64,000 bases of DNA from Pseudobdellovibrionaceae bacterium (GTDB taxonomy: Bacteria; Bdellovibrionota; Bdellovibrionia; Bdellovibrionales; JAMPXM01): NCBI GenBank assembly GCA_947462815.1, contig CANHQR010000005.1:25041-89040 (forward strand), read 5' to 3'. Positions 27,925 to 37,041 of this stretch are shown one piece after another. Made by a program: the position numbers and the translations under genes. The first letter of the stretch is position 1. Each line of letters starts with the position of its first letter. The notes under the pieces were generated by a model. That model saw nothing but the letters and a program-made list of their open reading frames with translations. It searched no databases and was not told where the DNA came from.

Positions 27925-28122
27925 ATGGCCGTTAAGTCGAAGACGCATTCAGGTGCAAAAAAGCGCCTCGTGAAGCTCGCGTCAGGTAAAGTTAAAATGA
28001 AGCAATCGGGCATGCGCCACTTGCTCAGCCCGCACAAATCTAAAGGCAAGCGCCAAGCTGGATCTACGGCTTACGTGCACTCCGCTAACATGAACCAGAC
28101 CAAGCGTCTGTTGAACTTCTAA
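27925..28122 (+). CDS. rpmI: Ribosomal protein bL35
   Basis: 65 residues: MAVKSKTHSGAKKRLVKLAS at the start and GKRQAGSTAYVHSANMNQTK towards the end, a normal L35. I start at the ATG 27925, preceded by AAGAGG, rather than an in-frame ATG 42 bases earlier that would add an untypical leader. It is separated from thrS-infC by five reverse genes, so it needs its own promoter. rplT follows after 10 bases. Confidence 0.96.
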   Translation: MAVKSKTHSGAKKRLVKLASGKVKMKQSGMRHLLSPHKSKGKRQAGSTAYVHSANMNQTKRLLNF

Positions 28123-28132
28123 GGAGAGGCAC

Positions 28133-28486
28133 ATGGCACGCGTTAAAGGTGGTATCGTATCTCGTCGTCGTCGTCGTAAGTTTCTCCAGCGCGCTGAGGG
28201 TTTCTACTCTTCGGGCAGCCGCTGCTACATTCATGTTCGCGAAAAGACAGACAAGGCTCTGCAGTATGCTTATCGCGATCGAAAAGTGAAGAAGCGGGAG
28301 TTTCGCGCTTTGTGGATCCAGCGAATCAATGCAGCCGCTCGTTTGAACGGCACGACTTATTCCAAGCTGATGCACGCGATTTCGGAGAAGGGTTTGGAGT
28401 TGGATCGCAAGGTCTTGGCTGACTTGGCTGTAAAGGATGCTGCAGGTTTCGCAGCTCTGGTGAGCCAAGTGGGCGCTCGAGCCTAA
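28133..28486 (+). CDS. rplT: Ribosomal protein bL20
   Basis: 117 residues, normal for L20: MARVKGGIVSRRRRRKFLQR, GFYSSGSRCYIHVREKTDKA, then FRALWIQRINAAARLNGTTY and a C-terminal domain that in other bacteria binds mRNA for autoregulation. A clean Shine-Dalgarno AAGGAGAGG precedes it. It closes the rpmI-rplT pair and is followed by a strong terminator. Confidence 0.97.
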   Translation: MARVKGGIVSRRRRRKFLQRAEGFYSSGSRCYIHVREKTDKALQYAYRDRKVKKREFRALWIQRINAAARLNGTTYSKLMHAISEKGLELDRKVLADLAVKDAAGFAALVSQVGARA

Positions 28487-28516
28487 TCGCAAAGTTTCTA
28501 AAAAAGTGAAATTCTC

Positions 28517-28552
28517 AAAAGAGGCGAGTTGCGAAACTCGCCTCTTTTGTTT
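28517..28552 (+). terminator. Rho-independent terminator after rplT
   Basis: A perfect 14-bp stem AAAAGAGGCGAGTT / AACTCGCCTCTTTT around loop GCGA, ending TTTTGTTT; 31 bases after the rplT stop. Confidence 0.95.
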
Positions 28553-28605
28553 CTGAAAGCGCGCGTGGCTCTTGAGTAATTGTTCGAAAAAAACGAAAAC
28601 TTGCA

Positions 28606-28643
28606 GCGAGTTAGGCGACTCGCGCGCGGCGAAATGCTAGAAT
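28606..28643 (+). promoter_or_regulatory. Candidate extended -10 promoter and dyad upstream of the mevalonate operon
   Basis: TGCTAGAAT ends at 28643, an extended -10 (TG-N-TAGAAT) without a good -35. A dyad GCGAGT-N6-ACTCGC (28606-28623) sits at about -35, suitable for a regulator. The predicted start near 28650 leaves a ~60-base leader before fni. Confidence 0.4.
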
Positions 28644-28709
28644 TGAGGAGGCCTTTGGACGGGTCGCCTCGCGATTCAAGAATTTAGGCGAGGCTGAATT
28701 GAGGACTCT

Positions 28710-29885
28710 ATGTCGGACTTGAACATTGTCGACCCTCAGGCTCGTCGAGCTGGTGAACTCGACTCACCCGTCGTCGTGGATTCGTCCATTCCGAAAAATG
28801 AAGCCTCGGCTCGTGATGGTGTTCGCGAAAGCGACGCGCAGTTTGATTCCCGAAAGAGCGATCATTTGCGGCTCTCGCTTCGAGAAGATGTGCAAGCGGG
28901 GCTGGATGTGTTCGAGCGCGTGCGGCTTCAGCACGAAGCCCTGCCAGATTTAAACTTCTCTGAAATCGATCTGCGGGTCTCGGGCTTGCTGCCGATGGCG
29001 ACGCCATTTTTGTTGAGCTCCATGACGGCGGGGCACTCTGGATCTTTGGACCTCAACGTGATGTTTGCCCGTGCGAGCGCTCGTCGCGGTTGGCTGATGG
29101 GCGTGGGCTCGCAGCGTAAAGAACTCTTCGAGGCCTCGGCCTCCGAAGAGTGGAAGCGTGTACGTCGATCCGCACCTGAGGTGCAACTTCTGGGAAATAT
29201 CGGTATCAGCCAACTGATTCGCGTCGAGACGGATGCTGTGGAGAGACTGGTTGAGTCTTTGCAGGCTCGCGCTTTGATTATCCACCTCAACGCTCTCCAA
29301 GAGGCCCTGCAACCGGAGGGCACGCCTCAGTTTGCGGGAGGCCTGCAGTCCATCGAGCGCTTGAGCCGACGCTTGTCCGTGCCCGTCGTGATCAAAGAGA
29401 CGGGCTGTGGCATTTCGGCACTCACGGCTGAGAAACTTTGGAATGCAGGCGTGCAAGCGATCGATGTCGCGGGTTTGGGTGGCACGCACTGGGGTCGAAT
29501 CGAAGGGCATCGCAGTGCCGAAGCGACTTGGCAGAAGTCTGCCGCCGAGACCTTTAGGAGTTGGGGTATGCCGACTTTGCAATCCCTGATGGACGTGCAT
29601 CGAACTCGAAGCGCGAAGACGACGGTTGAGGTTTGGGCCTCAGGCGGATTGCGAAGCGGATTGGATGCCGCGAAAGCTTTGGTCATCGGTGCGGAGCGAG
29701 TGGGCCTCGCTCAGCCGGTACTCGCGGCCGCGATGCGTGGTGAAGAAGAATTGGATGCTCAGATGCATCAAATGGAGATGGAGCTTCGTGTGGCCATGTT
29801 CTGCACGGGAGTGAAGAACATCGAGGGCCTAAAAAAGGTCGGTTGGGTTTTGCTGAATGGGAACGCTAACGAGGAGATGAGCTGA
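28710..29885 (+). CDS. fni: Type 2 isopentenyl-diphosphate isomerase (FMN-dependent)
   Basis: 391 residues. It interconverts IPP and DMAPP using reduced FMN. Visible family features: a TIM barrel with the HLRLSLREDVQAG... leader, PFLLSSMTAGHSGSLDLN, GVGSQRKELFE, LLGNIGISQL, IHLNALQEALQPEGTPQF (the conserved N/Q/E region), VPVVIKETGCGIS, DVAGLGGTHWGRIEGHR and WASGGLRSGLDAAKAL. A ~50-residue N-terminal extension precedes the domain. The stop overlaps the mvaA ATG by one base. Grouping with mvaA, mvaD and mvk shows IPP is made by the mevalonate route here. Confidence 0.95.
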   Translation: MSDLNIVDPQARRAGELDSPVVVDSSIPKNEASARDGVRESDAQFDSRKSDHLRLSLREDVQAGLDVFERVRLQHEALPDLNFSEIDLRVSGLLPMATPFLLSSMTAGHSGSLDLNVMFARASARRGWLMGVGSQRKELFEASASEEWKRVRRSAPEVQLLGNIGISQLIRVETDAVERLVESLQARALIIHLNALQEALQPEGTPQFAGGLQSIERLSRRLSVPVVIKETGCGISALTAEKLWNAGVQAIDVAGLGGTHWGRIEGHRSAEATWQKSAAETFRSWGMPTLQSLMDVHRTRSAKTTVEVWASGGLRSGLDAAKALVIGAERVGLAQPVLAAAMRGEEELDAQMHQMEMELRVAMFCTGVKNIEGLKKVGWVLLNGNANEEMS

Positions 29886-31273
29886 TGAGCACTCCGAATT
29901 CGACCAATGTTGATCCCAAGGCCGCGCGCCGGCGCAACGCTCAGGAAGAGATCGGGCATGGCTCCGAGGCGGACATGATGAAGGGCTTCTCGAAACTCAC
30001 TCGTGATGAGCGATTTGCTCGTCTGGTCGATATGGGAGCTTTATCGGAAGAGGATGTGAAGTTCCTTAAGTCCGGCGGTCTTCGCGACTTCACCCTCGCT
30101 GAGTCTTTTATTGAAAATGTGATCGGATACTTTCAGATCCCGATGGGTGTCGCGACGAATTTTGTGATCGATGGTCGCGAGATCGTCATTCCTATGGCGG
30201 TTGAGGAGACTTCGATCATTGCTGCAGCTTCGAAAACTGCAAAATGGGTTCGCGAAAATGGCGAGATCCGCACTTCGACACGCGGTGATTTGATCATTGG
30301 CCAGATCCAAGTCGCAAAAGTGAGTTCTTATGAGAGCTTTGCTGAGCGCGTGATGAGTCGCAAGGACGAGTTGATCGCACTCGCTAATCGAGACGTAGCG
30401 CATGGCCTCGTCGCGCGTGGCGGTGGGGTTCGTGAAATTTCGGTGCGTCGCTTGGTTCGGCCCGACGGTGGTGAGATGGCGGTTGTGCACGTCTTGGCTG
30501 ATCCATGTGATGCCATGGGTGCCAACATCATCAACCAGGTCTGCGAATACTTGAAGGCACCGATTGAGACGTTGACGGGTGAACGCGTCACCATGTGCAT
30601 CTTGTCGAATCTTGTCGACACGAAGCTCACGCGGGCCGAAGTTCGCTTGCGAGGCTTGGATCAAGATTTGGCGAAGCGAATCGAAGAGGCCTCGTTGTTT
30701 GCGTGGATGGATCCGTATCGTGCCGCCACCAACAACAAGGGTGTGATGAATGGCATCGATCCTATTTTGATTGCGACCGGTAATGATTGGCGGGCGGTTG
30801 AGGCCGGTGTGCATGCCTATGCCAATCGTGATGGTCAGTATCGCTCGATCACCCGATGGTCGGTTGAGGGCGAAGAATTGGTGGGTGTTTTCGAAGCGCC
30901 CATCGTCGTGGGAACTGTTGGAGGCGTTACACGACTGCATCCGACGGCTCGAATGGCTCTGGAAATGTTGGGTGTGAACTCGGCGGCGGAGCTCTCGCGG
31001 GTTTGCGCGGCTGTGGGTCTGGTACAAAACTTGGGAGCGCTCAAGGCGCTGACTACGGTGGGCATCATCGAAGGCCACATGAAGTTGCATATTCGCAATC
31101 TGACGATCGGTGCGGGCGCCAACGAAGTGGAAACACCGCTTGTGCAAAAGCGCCTCGAAGAAATCTTGCTGCTGACCAAACGAATCTCTTTGCAGAATGC
31201 AATTGAGGTCCTACGGGAAATTCGCACGGCGGCTCGTGCGGGAGAAGCCTCGCCGGGCGGCGCTTTGTCGTGA
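29885..31273 (+). CDS. mvaA: Hydroxymethylglutaryl-CoA reductase, class II-like
   Basis: 462 residues. It reduces HMG-CoA to mevalonate. The sequence resembles bacterial class II reductases: ENVIGYFQIPMGVATNFVID, IPMAVEETSIIAAASKTAKW with the catalytic Glu, DAMGANIINQVCEYL, NNKGVMNGIDPILIATGNDW with the catalytic Lys and Asp, and EGHMKLHIRN with the catalytic His near the end. No membrane anchor is present. Second gene in the operon, coupled on both sides by overlapping start and stop codons (4-base overlap with the next GTG). Cofactor preference (NADH or NADPH) cannot be read from the sequence. Confidence 0.95.
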   Translation: MSTPNSTNVDPKAARRRNAQEEIGHGSEADMMKGFSKLTRDERFARLVDMGALSEEDVKFLKSGGLRDFTLAESFIENVIGYFQIPMGVATNFVIDGREIVIPMAVEETSIIAAASKTAKWVRENGEIRTSTRGDLIIGQIQVAKVSSYESFAERVMSRKDELIALANRDVAHGLVARGGGVREISVRRLVRPDGGEMAVVHVLADPCDAMGANIINQVCEYLKAPIETLTGERVTMCILSNLVDTKLTRAEVRLRGLDQDLAKRIEEASLFAWMDPYRAATNNKGVMNGIDPILIATGNDWRAVEAGVHAYANRDGQYRSITRWSVEGEELVGVFEAPIVVGTVGGVTRLHPTARMALEMLGVNSAAELSRVCAAVGLVQNLGALKALTTVGIIEGHMKLHIRNLTIGAGANEVETPLVQKRLEEILLLTKRISLQNAIEVLREIRTAARAGEASPGGALS

Positions 31274-32199
31274 AGCGGGAACTGCGTGTTCCAGCGAAGA
31301 CCTTCTTGATCGGCGAATATCTCGCTCTGCGCGGTGGTCCGGCCGTCGTCTTGGGTACTCGACCCACATTTCAATTCCAATGGTCTGTGGGCAGTTCCGA
31401 ACGCAGCGGTTTTCATCCGGAGTCCCCAGCTGGGCGGTGGTCGAACGGCCGTGGTGGATCAGCGCGAGTGACCGGAGGTCGAGTGGGATTTGGATCCTCC
31501 ACCGCAGAATTTCTGGGAGTTTGGGTTGCCCAACGTGCGGAGAGACTTTCGCTTCAGGGCGGACATCGTTGGGTCCAAGCTGTCGATGGCGACTTTGAGG
31601 GTCGCGTGGTGGCGGCTTGGCCAGAGCGAAATGCCGACTCCCTAGCCAGTTGGCTGGAGCTTCTCTCCGACTACCGAAGTGTCGCGCCCCGGGCCTCGGG
31701 AGCTGACCTTCTGGCACAGGCTGTGGGCGGCGTGGCAATTTGGGATGAGCGCAAAGCCGTTTTGCAGCGCTTGCCGTGGCGAATGCGCGAATTGAAGTTT
31801 TCGATATTTGCGACCGGGAATAAACTCGCAACGCACCTGCATTTGGAGAGTCTTAATCTTGATGCCGTCGAGTCCTTGCGCCCGTGGGCTGAGGATGCGA
31901 TTGCGGGTCTTGAGGCGGGCGATGCGGATCGCTTGGTGGCCTCGATCCGTGGCTGCGCTCGCGAACTTGAGGCTTTGGGACTTGTCACAGATCAGACGAT
32001 CGAACATTTGCGGGCTTTGGATGAGATTCCAGGAGTGCGGGCCGCCAAAGGCTGTGGAGCGATGGGGGCGGATGCCGTTCTGGTGCTTCATGATGCCGAA
32101 GTCGAAGATGAACTTCGGCGCGTGGCCTCGCAGCGAGGGCTTGAGTTTGTGGCCAGTGAGCAGGATCTGGTGGAATCCAACTTGGAGTTTGAGACGTGA
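31270..32199 (+). CDS. GHMP kinase, probable phosphomevalonate kinase
   Basis: 309 residues starting at GTG (GTGA overlap with mvaA). The GHMP fold is clear: LRVPAKTFLIGEYLALRGGP at the start (substrate region), a variant phosphate-binding motif VGFGSSTAEFLGVW (about 76-89) and a C-terminal AAKGCGAMGADAVLVL corresponding to motif 3. By position between HMG-CoA reductase and mvaD, and because a better mevalonate kinase closes the operon, phosphomevalonate kinase is the likely role. The motif 2 Thr-Ala-Glu instead of Ala-Ala-X is a little unusual. A mevalonate kinase activity cannot be excluded. Confidence 0.8.
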   Translation: MKRELRVPAKTFLIGEYLALRGGPAVVLGTRPTFQFQWSVGSSERSGFHPESPAGRWSNGRGGSARVTGGRVGFGSSTAEFLGVWVAQRAERLSLQGGHRWVQAVDGDFEGRVVAAWPERNADSLASWLELLSDYRSVAPRASGADLLAQAVGGVAIWDERKAVLQRLPWRMRELKFSIFATGNKLATHLHLESLNLDAVESLRPWAEDAIAGLEAGDADRLVASIRGCARELEALGLVTDQTIEHLRALDEIPGVRAAKGCGAMGADAVLVLHDAEVEDELRRVASQRGLEFVASEQDLVESNLEFET

Positions 32200-33200
32200 T
32201 GGATACGAATTCTGGCTCTTTGATCGAGGCAAGAGCGCCGTCCAACATTGCCTTGATCAAATACATGGGAAAGTCGGAGACGACGGGTAACCGCCCTGCT
32301 AACGCTTCGCTGTCTTTGACGCTGACAGCGTTGGAGACTTGTGTGGAAGTTCGACCGGCTGCGACCTGGAGTTGGTCGCCGCTTCAGCGTGAGGGCTTTT
32401 TCCCTCCCGAACTTTCTGAAGCTGGACGCACGCGTTTTGTGGCTCACGCGGAGCGAGTCGCGAACGCGCTGGGGTCTCAGCACTTTCGAGCCGAAATTCG
32501 ATCCGCGAATAACTTCCCACCGGATTGTGGTCTGGCTTCTTCGGCCTCGAGCTTTGCCGCTTTAACTCTGGCGATCGCCAAAGCTTGCGGTCGTGATCCG
32601 GAGTCAGCGTCCGATCGAAGGCTGCTCTCCAAACTTTCTCAACAGGGTTCAGGTTCGTCTTGTCGGTCTCTGTTTTCGCCTTGGGCGATTTGGCGCGAAG
32701 AGGGAGCGGAGTCCGTGGAAGGCTTGCCGAGTCTCGAGCAAATGGAGCACGTGGTTTTTGTGGTGAGCGGGGATCGCAAGGCGGTGTCGAGCTCTGAGGC
32801 CCATCGCCGCGTGGTCACGAGCGAACTCTTTTCGGGGCGAATTGAGCGCGCGGGCCGCCGCCTCGATGAGTTACTGCAAACCCTTCGTCGCTCGACGACG
32901 GATGTGGCGGCTTGGAACCAGGCTGCGGATCTTGTTTGGGCGGAGTCATGGGATATGCACGCTCTTTTTGAAACGTCTCGGCCGCCTTTTGGTTACTTTG
33001 TTCCGGGAAGTGTGAGCGTGCTCTCTGAGCTCAGGCATTGGGTCGGTGTACGCCAGCCGCTTGTCACGATGGATGCCGGCCCGAATGTCCACGCGGTGTT
33101 TTGGCGTGAGTCGGATCTGCAAGCTCGATTGCAACAACTGACGCAGAGTTTGGAATCGAAGGTTCCCGGTATTCAAGTGATTCGAGGTCTTCGACGATGA
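32199..33200 (+). CDS. mvaD: Diphosphomevalonate decarboxylase
   Basis: 333 residues. It carries out ATP-dependent decarboxylation of mevalonate 5-diphosphate to IPP. Signature ARAPSNIALIKYMGKSETTG at the start (the ALIKYWGK-like motif), then PANASLSLTL, then NFPPDCGLASSASSFAALTL (phosphate loop), GSGSSCRSLFSPWAIWREEG and near the end VTMDAGPNVHAVF, all decarboxylase hallmarks. Its ATG overlaps the preceding TGA (TGATG); a GTG three bases earlier is in frame. It overlaps mvk by 4 bases. Confidence 0.95.
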   Translation: MDTNSGSLIEARAPSNIALIKYMGKSETTGNRPANASLSLTLTALETCVEVRPAATWSWSPLQREGFFPPELSEAGRTRFVAHAERVANALGSQHFRAEIRSANNFPPDCGLASSASSFAALTLAIAKACGRDPESASDRRLLSKLSQQGSGSSCRSLFSPWAIWREEGAESVEGLPSLEQMEHVVFVVSGDRKAVSSSEAHRRVVTSELFSGRIERAGRRLDELLQTLRRSTTDVAAWNQAADLVWAESWDMHALFETSRPPFGYFVPGSVSVLSELRHWVGVRQPLVTMDAGPNVHAVFWRESDLQARLQQLTQSLESKVPGIQVIRGLRR

Positions 33201-34114
33201 AGTTTTCCACCTCCGTCCATGGCAAATGGATTTTGTTGGGCGAGCATACGGTGCTTCGTGGTGGTTCGGCTTTGGCTTTTCCGGTGTTCGGTAAGCGCTT
33301 GCAGCTCAGTGAGATCGAAGGCGATGGACATGTGGTCAGTGGGCCGCACGGTGAAGAATATCGCGTACTGCTCCCCGGTGTTTGGTCGAGAGCGCTGACG
33401 TTGTTGAACCTTTCAGCTCATGAAGAGAGTGAACTGCAGCGTGTGCGATTTCATCTTGATGCGGATTTACCTATCGGGGCGGGGCTTGGGGCCTCGGCAG
33501 CGCTGGCGGTGGCGGTCGGTCGATATTTTGTGGCTCGCGGGTCCCTGCAGGAAAGTGTGCTGTTTGGATTTTGTCGTGAAATCGAAAACCTCTTTCATGG
33601 TGAGTCCAGTGGCGTCGACGTCGCGGTGGCTCTTCGAGGCGAGGGGCTGGAGTTTCAACGCGGAATGGATTTGAGCTCGGTACCGAGTTTCGTACCGTCC
33701 TGGGAACCGTATTGGTACATTAGCTTTTCGGGAGCTCGAGGGATCACCTCAGACTGTGTGAGCAAGGTGAAGGCCTTGCTGGCCCGCGACCCTCAGCTCG
33801 GAGCGAGCCTCGATGCCGAGATGAAACTTGCCGTGGATGAAGCTCGAGCGGCGCTTCTGCAACCTGGAAATTTAACAGGATTGGCGGCCGCCATTGAGCG
33901 CGGTGCGCGCGTGTTCGAAGCGTGGGGATTGAGCGGTGGCGAATTGGGCGAACATTTGACCCGACTTCGCGAGGCGGGTGCACTTGCGGTCAAACCCACC
34001 GGATCAGGAGGAGGCGGATTTGCTCTTTCTCTCTGGGAGCGTGAGCCTCCGCCGTCACTTATGTCTCGAGAGGGCGGTGTCGGTTTGATCCGTGTGTTTC
34101 GACAGCGCTCTTAA
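33197..34114 (+). CDS. mvk: Mevalonate kinase
   Basis: 305 residues. GHMP kinase with the mevalonate kinase opening TSVHGKWILLGEHTVLRGGS, phosphate-binding loop LPIGAGLGASAALAVAVG (about 90-107), GESSGVDVAVALRG with the catalytic Asp, and motif 3 AVKPTGSGGGGFALSLW. It phosphorylates mevalonate and is the last gene of the coupled fni-mvaA-GHMP-mvaD-mvk set. HMG-CoA synthase and thiolase are not in the window. Its end overlaps the convergent SpoU methyltransferase gene by 4 bases with no terminator between. Confidence 0.92.
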   Translation: MKFSTSVHGKWILLGEHTVLRGGSALAFPVFGKRLQLSEIEGDGHVVSGPHGEEYRVLLPGVWSRALTLLNLSAHEESELQRVRFHLDADLPIGAGLGASAALAVAVGRYFVARGSLQESVLFGFCREIENLFHGESSGVDVAVALRGEGLEFQRGMDLSSVPSFVPSWEPYWYISFSGARGITSDCVSKVKALLARDPQLGASLDAEMKLAVDEARAALLQPGNLTGLAAAIERGARVFEAWGLSGGELGEHLTRLREAGALAVKPTGSGGGGFALSLWEREPPPSLMSREGGVGLIRVFRQRS

Positions 34115-34899
34115 GAGCCGGACGCTGAGGAGCGGGATAAGCTGGCGGCGTAGAGTGCGATGCCGCAGCTGACGGCCGCGTTGAGTGACTCCACCTTGGG
34201 CGACATCGGAATGTGCAGCCGACGCGCGGGAAAACTCGCGGGAACGCCTTCACCCTCTTCGCCAATCAACAAGCGAAAATGCTGAGGCCAAACGAGTTGG
34301 GGCAGGGATTCGCCGTGCAGATCCAAGGCGATCAAACCTTCGGTGGTCATCGGTGCGAGGGTTGAGACCTGGTCGATGCTGGGGCCCCTGGCGAATTCAA
34401 AGCTCAGCACTTGTCCTGCGGCGGCGCGCACGGTGCGAGCGTGAAACGGCGATGCGGCCTCGGCCAAGAGCACGATTCGGTGAATGCCAAAGGCCGAAGC
34501 GGAGCGAAGGCAGGCGCCGAGGTTGGTCGGGTTCTGGGTGGCGAGCCAGAGTTCGCTTTGCGTGAGGATGCGGTTTTCGAGTCCCGGAATTTCCGGTGTT
34601 GCAAAAACGCCGATCATGTCGGGGACGCCAAAGGGATCAAGGTCGGAAAACAAGGGGGCGCTGAGTTCCACGCGCGTGATTTTTTGTTCAAAGCGCTTCG
34701 AAAAGAGATCGCGCCCGGCCATGTCGAGTTCGGCATCTTCGCGGAGGATCAGCGCGCGAAGCGAGTCGGGGTGGCGCTGCGCCATCTCGCGTGTGAAGCG
34801 CTGGCCGTGCACCAGAAACTCAGGCGCGGGGTGGCGCAAGTTGTCCCTCCACGACCGGAACATGGGATTATCGGCACTCGTGATCGAGGTGAGCTTCAC
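34111..34899 (-). CDS. TrmH/SpoU-family RNA 2'-O-methyltransferase
   Basis: 262 residues. The SPOUT knot motifs are all present: motif 1 NPTNLGACLRSASAFG (about 127-142), motif 2 RLLIGEEGEGVP and motif 3 IPMSPKVESLNAAVSCGIAL, which together bind AdoMet. An N-terminal substrate-binding domain (about 1-110) precedes it, as in RlmB/TsnR-type enzymes. The exact RNA target cannot be decided. The start is GTG at 34899 with AAAGGA upstream. It follows rsmG by 60 bases on the same strand, making an RNA-methylation pair. Confidence 0.9.
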   Translation of the reverse strand: MKLTSITSADNPMFRSWRDNLRHPAPEFLVHGQRFTREMAQRHPDSLRALILREDAELDMAGRDLFSKRFEQKITRVELSAPLFSDLDPFGVPDMIGVFATPEIPGLENRILTQSELWLATQNPTNLGACLRSASAFGIHRIVLLAEAASPFHARTVRAAAGQVLSFEFARGPSIDQVSTLAPMTTEGLIALDLHGESLPQLVWPQHFRLLIGEEGEGVPASFPARRLHIPMSPKVESLNAAVSCGIALYAASLSRSSASGS

Positions 34900-34959
34900 G
34901 GGAAGTCCTTTCGGTTAGAGTCCTTCCAGTTCAATGGCGCCCTGTTCGATGCCATCCAG

Positions 34960-35793
34960 TTAGCTGCCATGTTGTCTCTCCCAGGCGAGATCGCGCTCCT
35001 CGAAGTCGGGTAAGGGGGCGGCTTTGATCTTTTCAAACACCAGCAATCGGCGTTCTTGCGTTGTGTTGGGTAAGACATAGGCGAGATCGGCTTGAAGTCG
35101 GTAGTACTCGCCCCATTGATCGAGGGCAGGCTGAATTTCCGGCGTGCAGTTGGGGCCCTTCATCAGCACCACCTGGCCTCCGGTCTGCAAGCATTGAATG
35201 ACATTGCCGAGCGTGTTGGACGCATCTTCCACCGCGCGGGTGATCACAGCTTGTACGGGAAGAAAGACTTCATCGTTGATGTTGCGTCCGAGAATATCGA
35301 GTCGCGGCAGTTGAAGTTCGTCGCGCAAGAGCTTGAGGAACTCCACACGCTTTTGCACGCCTTCGGCGAGTATGATGCGCTCGAGCGGAAAAAGGATCTT
35401 GAGCGGAACGCCGGGAAATCCCGGTCCCGTGCCGACATCGAGAAGCGGAAAGCGCAGTGGATGTCCGGCTTCGCGGAGGACTTGGGGAACAATCAGGCAG
35501 TCGACAAAGTGTTTTAGCCCCACATCGCGCAAGGTCAGCAGGCGGGTGAAATTGCGTTCGTGTTGCTCGGCCATGAGCATGAGGTGCAGTCGGGCGAGCT
35601 GGTGGCGCTGGTCATGGGTGATCTGCGCCATGCCATGCCGATCAAAGAGATCGCGGAGGCGATCATTCACCTCTTCGAGGCTAAAGTTCTCTGTGGGTTT
35701 ACGGTGGCCTCGACCTTGGCCAACGGGGGCTTGGTTCTGGGCGGCTTTACGGGCCTTGTAGGGGCTCCAATTGCTTTTATTTTTGTGAGCCAT
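34960..35793 (-). CDS. rsmG: 16S rRNA (guanine527-N7)-methyltransferase RsmG
   Basis: 277 residues. A basic N-terminal leader (MAHKNKSNWSPYKARKAAQ) is longer than in E. coli RsmG. Then come ERNFTRLLTLRDVGLKHFVD, the AdoMet loop PLLDVGTGPGFPGVPLKILF, RIILAEGVQKRVEFLKLL (the ES..KR motif region) and VITRAVEDA followed by GGQVVLMKGP. I chose the ATG at 35793, close behind GCGAGGG; a GTG at 35808 is in frame. It is divergent from pheS by about 115 bases rather than in the usual mnmG-rsmG-parA context. Confidence 0.93.
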   Translation of the reverse strand: MAHKNKSNWSPYKARKAAQNQAPVGQGRGHRKPTENFSLEEVNDRLRDLFDRHGMAQITHDQRHQLARLHLMLMAEQHERNFTRLLTLRDVGLKHFVDCLIVPQVLREAGHPLRFPLLDVGTGPGFPGVPLKILFPLERIILAEGVQKRVEFLKLLRDELQLPRLDILGRNINDEVFLPVQAVITRAVEDASNTLGNVIQCLQTGGQVVLMKGPNCTPEIQPALDQWGEYYRLQADLAYVLPNTTQERRLLVFEKIKAAPLPDFEERDLAWERQHGS

Positions 35794-35907
35794 TTGCCCT
35801 CGCCTCACTGAACCGCAGTCGCCATCTCGGTCTGCGCTGATTGACGCAGTGATTTATAGTCGAGCTTGGATTTGAAGAGTAGCGCGAAATCATTGAGTAT
35901 TTCTTCC

Positions 35908-36945
35908 ATGCAAAGCTCGGGTTGGGAAGGCCAATTGGCCGAAATTGTTCGCGAAGCCGAGGCGGCGTTTTTGTTGGCCTCGACATCCAAAGATCTCTAC
36001 GAACTGAAAGTGAAGTTTCTGGGTAAGTCCGGAAGCTTTCAGGGCGTGATGAAGGCCATGGGCGCGTTGCCTCCCGCGGAAAAGCCTGCGGCGGGGAAGC
36101 TCGTCAACGAGGCCAAGCAGCGCCTCGAAGCTCGCTATGCTGAAGTCGAAGCTGCCCTCAAGGCTAAAGAGTTGGGTGAACGTTTGGCCGCTGAGAGTTT
36201 GGATCTCACTTTGCCGGGCACAGCCTGGACGCCGGGCGCTCAGCATCCGGTCACTTTGGTGATGGACGAGATCGCCGAAATCATGTCCCGACTCGGGTAT
36301 GCGGTTCGCACGGGACCTTTGATCGAATCGGATCGCAATAACTTTGAAGCTTTGAACGTGCCGAAGGATCACCCGGCGCGCGACATGCAAGACACCTTTT
36401 ACATCGATGAACATCATGTGCTTCGCACACAAACCTCGCCGATCCAGATTCGCGTGATGGAGAGCGAAGCGCCGCCTCTTCGCGTGGTGGCGCCGGGAGC
36501 CGTGTTTCGCTGTGATGCCGACGTCTCGCATTCGCCGAACTTTCATCAAATCGAAGGTCTATGTGTGGATCGACGCGTGTCGATGGCCGATCTCAAAGGC
36601 ACGATCTCATTTTTTGTGGGTGAATTCTTTGGCCGTGGACTGAAAACAAGATTCCGACCCAGCTTCTTTCCGTTCACTGAACCTTCGGCGGAGATGGATT
36701 GTCAGTGTCCGCTGTGTAAGGGCAAGGGTTGTCGCATGTGTGGTCAATCGGGCTGGATTGAAATCGGCGGTTGCGGTTTGGTGCACCCGAATGTGTTCCA
36801 GTCTGCGGGCCTCGATCCGAAGCAATGGCAGGGTTTTGCTTTTGGCTTCGGGATCGAGCGCATGGCGATCATCAAATACGGCATCACCGACATTCGTCTC
36901 TATACTGAAAATGATGTGCGCTTTCTCAAGCAGTTTCCGAGTTAA
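35908..36945 (+). CDS. pheS: Phenylalanyl-tRNA synthetase alpha subunit
   Basis: 345 residues. N-terminal coiled-coil arm ([40 protein letters not shown]), then the class II core: motif 1 around [19 protein letters not shown], motif 2 [20 protein letters not shown] and motif 3 [21 protein letters not shown] small [17 protein letters not shown] cysteine cluster is inserted before the motif 3 region, as in many bacterial PheS proteins. The ATG at 35908 fits the family start; an in-frame TTG at 35866 would add 14 residues. First gene of pheS-pheT-ihfA-merR. Confidence 0.96.
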   Translation: MQSSGWEGQLAEIVREAEAAFLLASTSKDLYELKVKFLGKSGSFQGVMKAMGALPPAEKPAAGKLVNEAKQRLEARYAEVEAALKAKELGERLAAESLDLTLPGTAWTPGAQHPVTLVMDEIAEIMSRLGYAVRTGPLIESDRNNFEALNVPKDHPARDMQDTFYIDEHHVLRTQTSPIQIRVMESEAPPLRVVAPGAVFRCDADVSHSPNFHQIEGLCVDRRVSMADLKGTISFFVGEFFGRGLKTRFRPSFFPFTEPSAEMDCQCPLCKGKGCRMCGQSGWIEIGGCGLVHPNVFQSAGLDPKQWQGFAFGFGIERMAIIKYGITDIRLYTENDVRFLKQFPS

Positions 36946-37041
36946 GTGACCGGGCGCCCTTGTGCGAGGTCGCGATGAGTTTCTCGGTCTGAAATGCGCC
37001 GGTTGAGATCCAGAGAGCTGTGAACTGAAGGAATTAGGAAC

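Noticed and set aside
30041..31147. 368-residue open frame on the minus strand inside mvaA
   Set aside because: Antisense shadow of a clear HMG-CoA reductase; His/Gln/Arg-rich composition and no motif.
34411..35013. 200-residue plus-strand frame over the SpoU methyltransferase gene
   Set aside because: Shadow of a gene with all SPOUT motifs on the minus strand.
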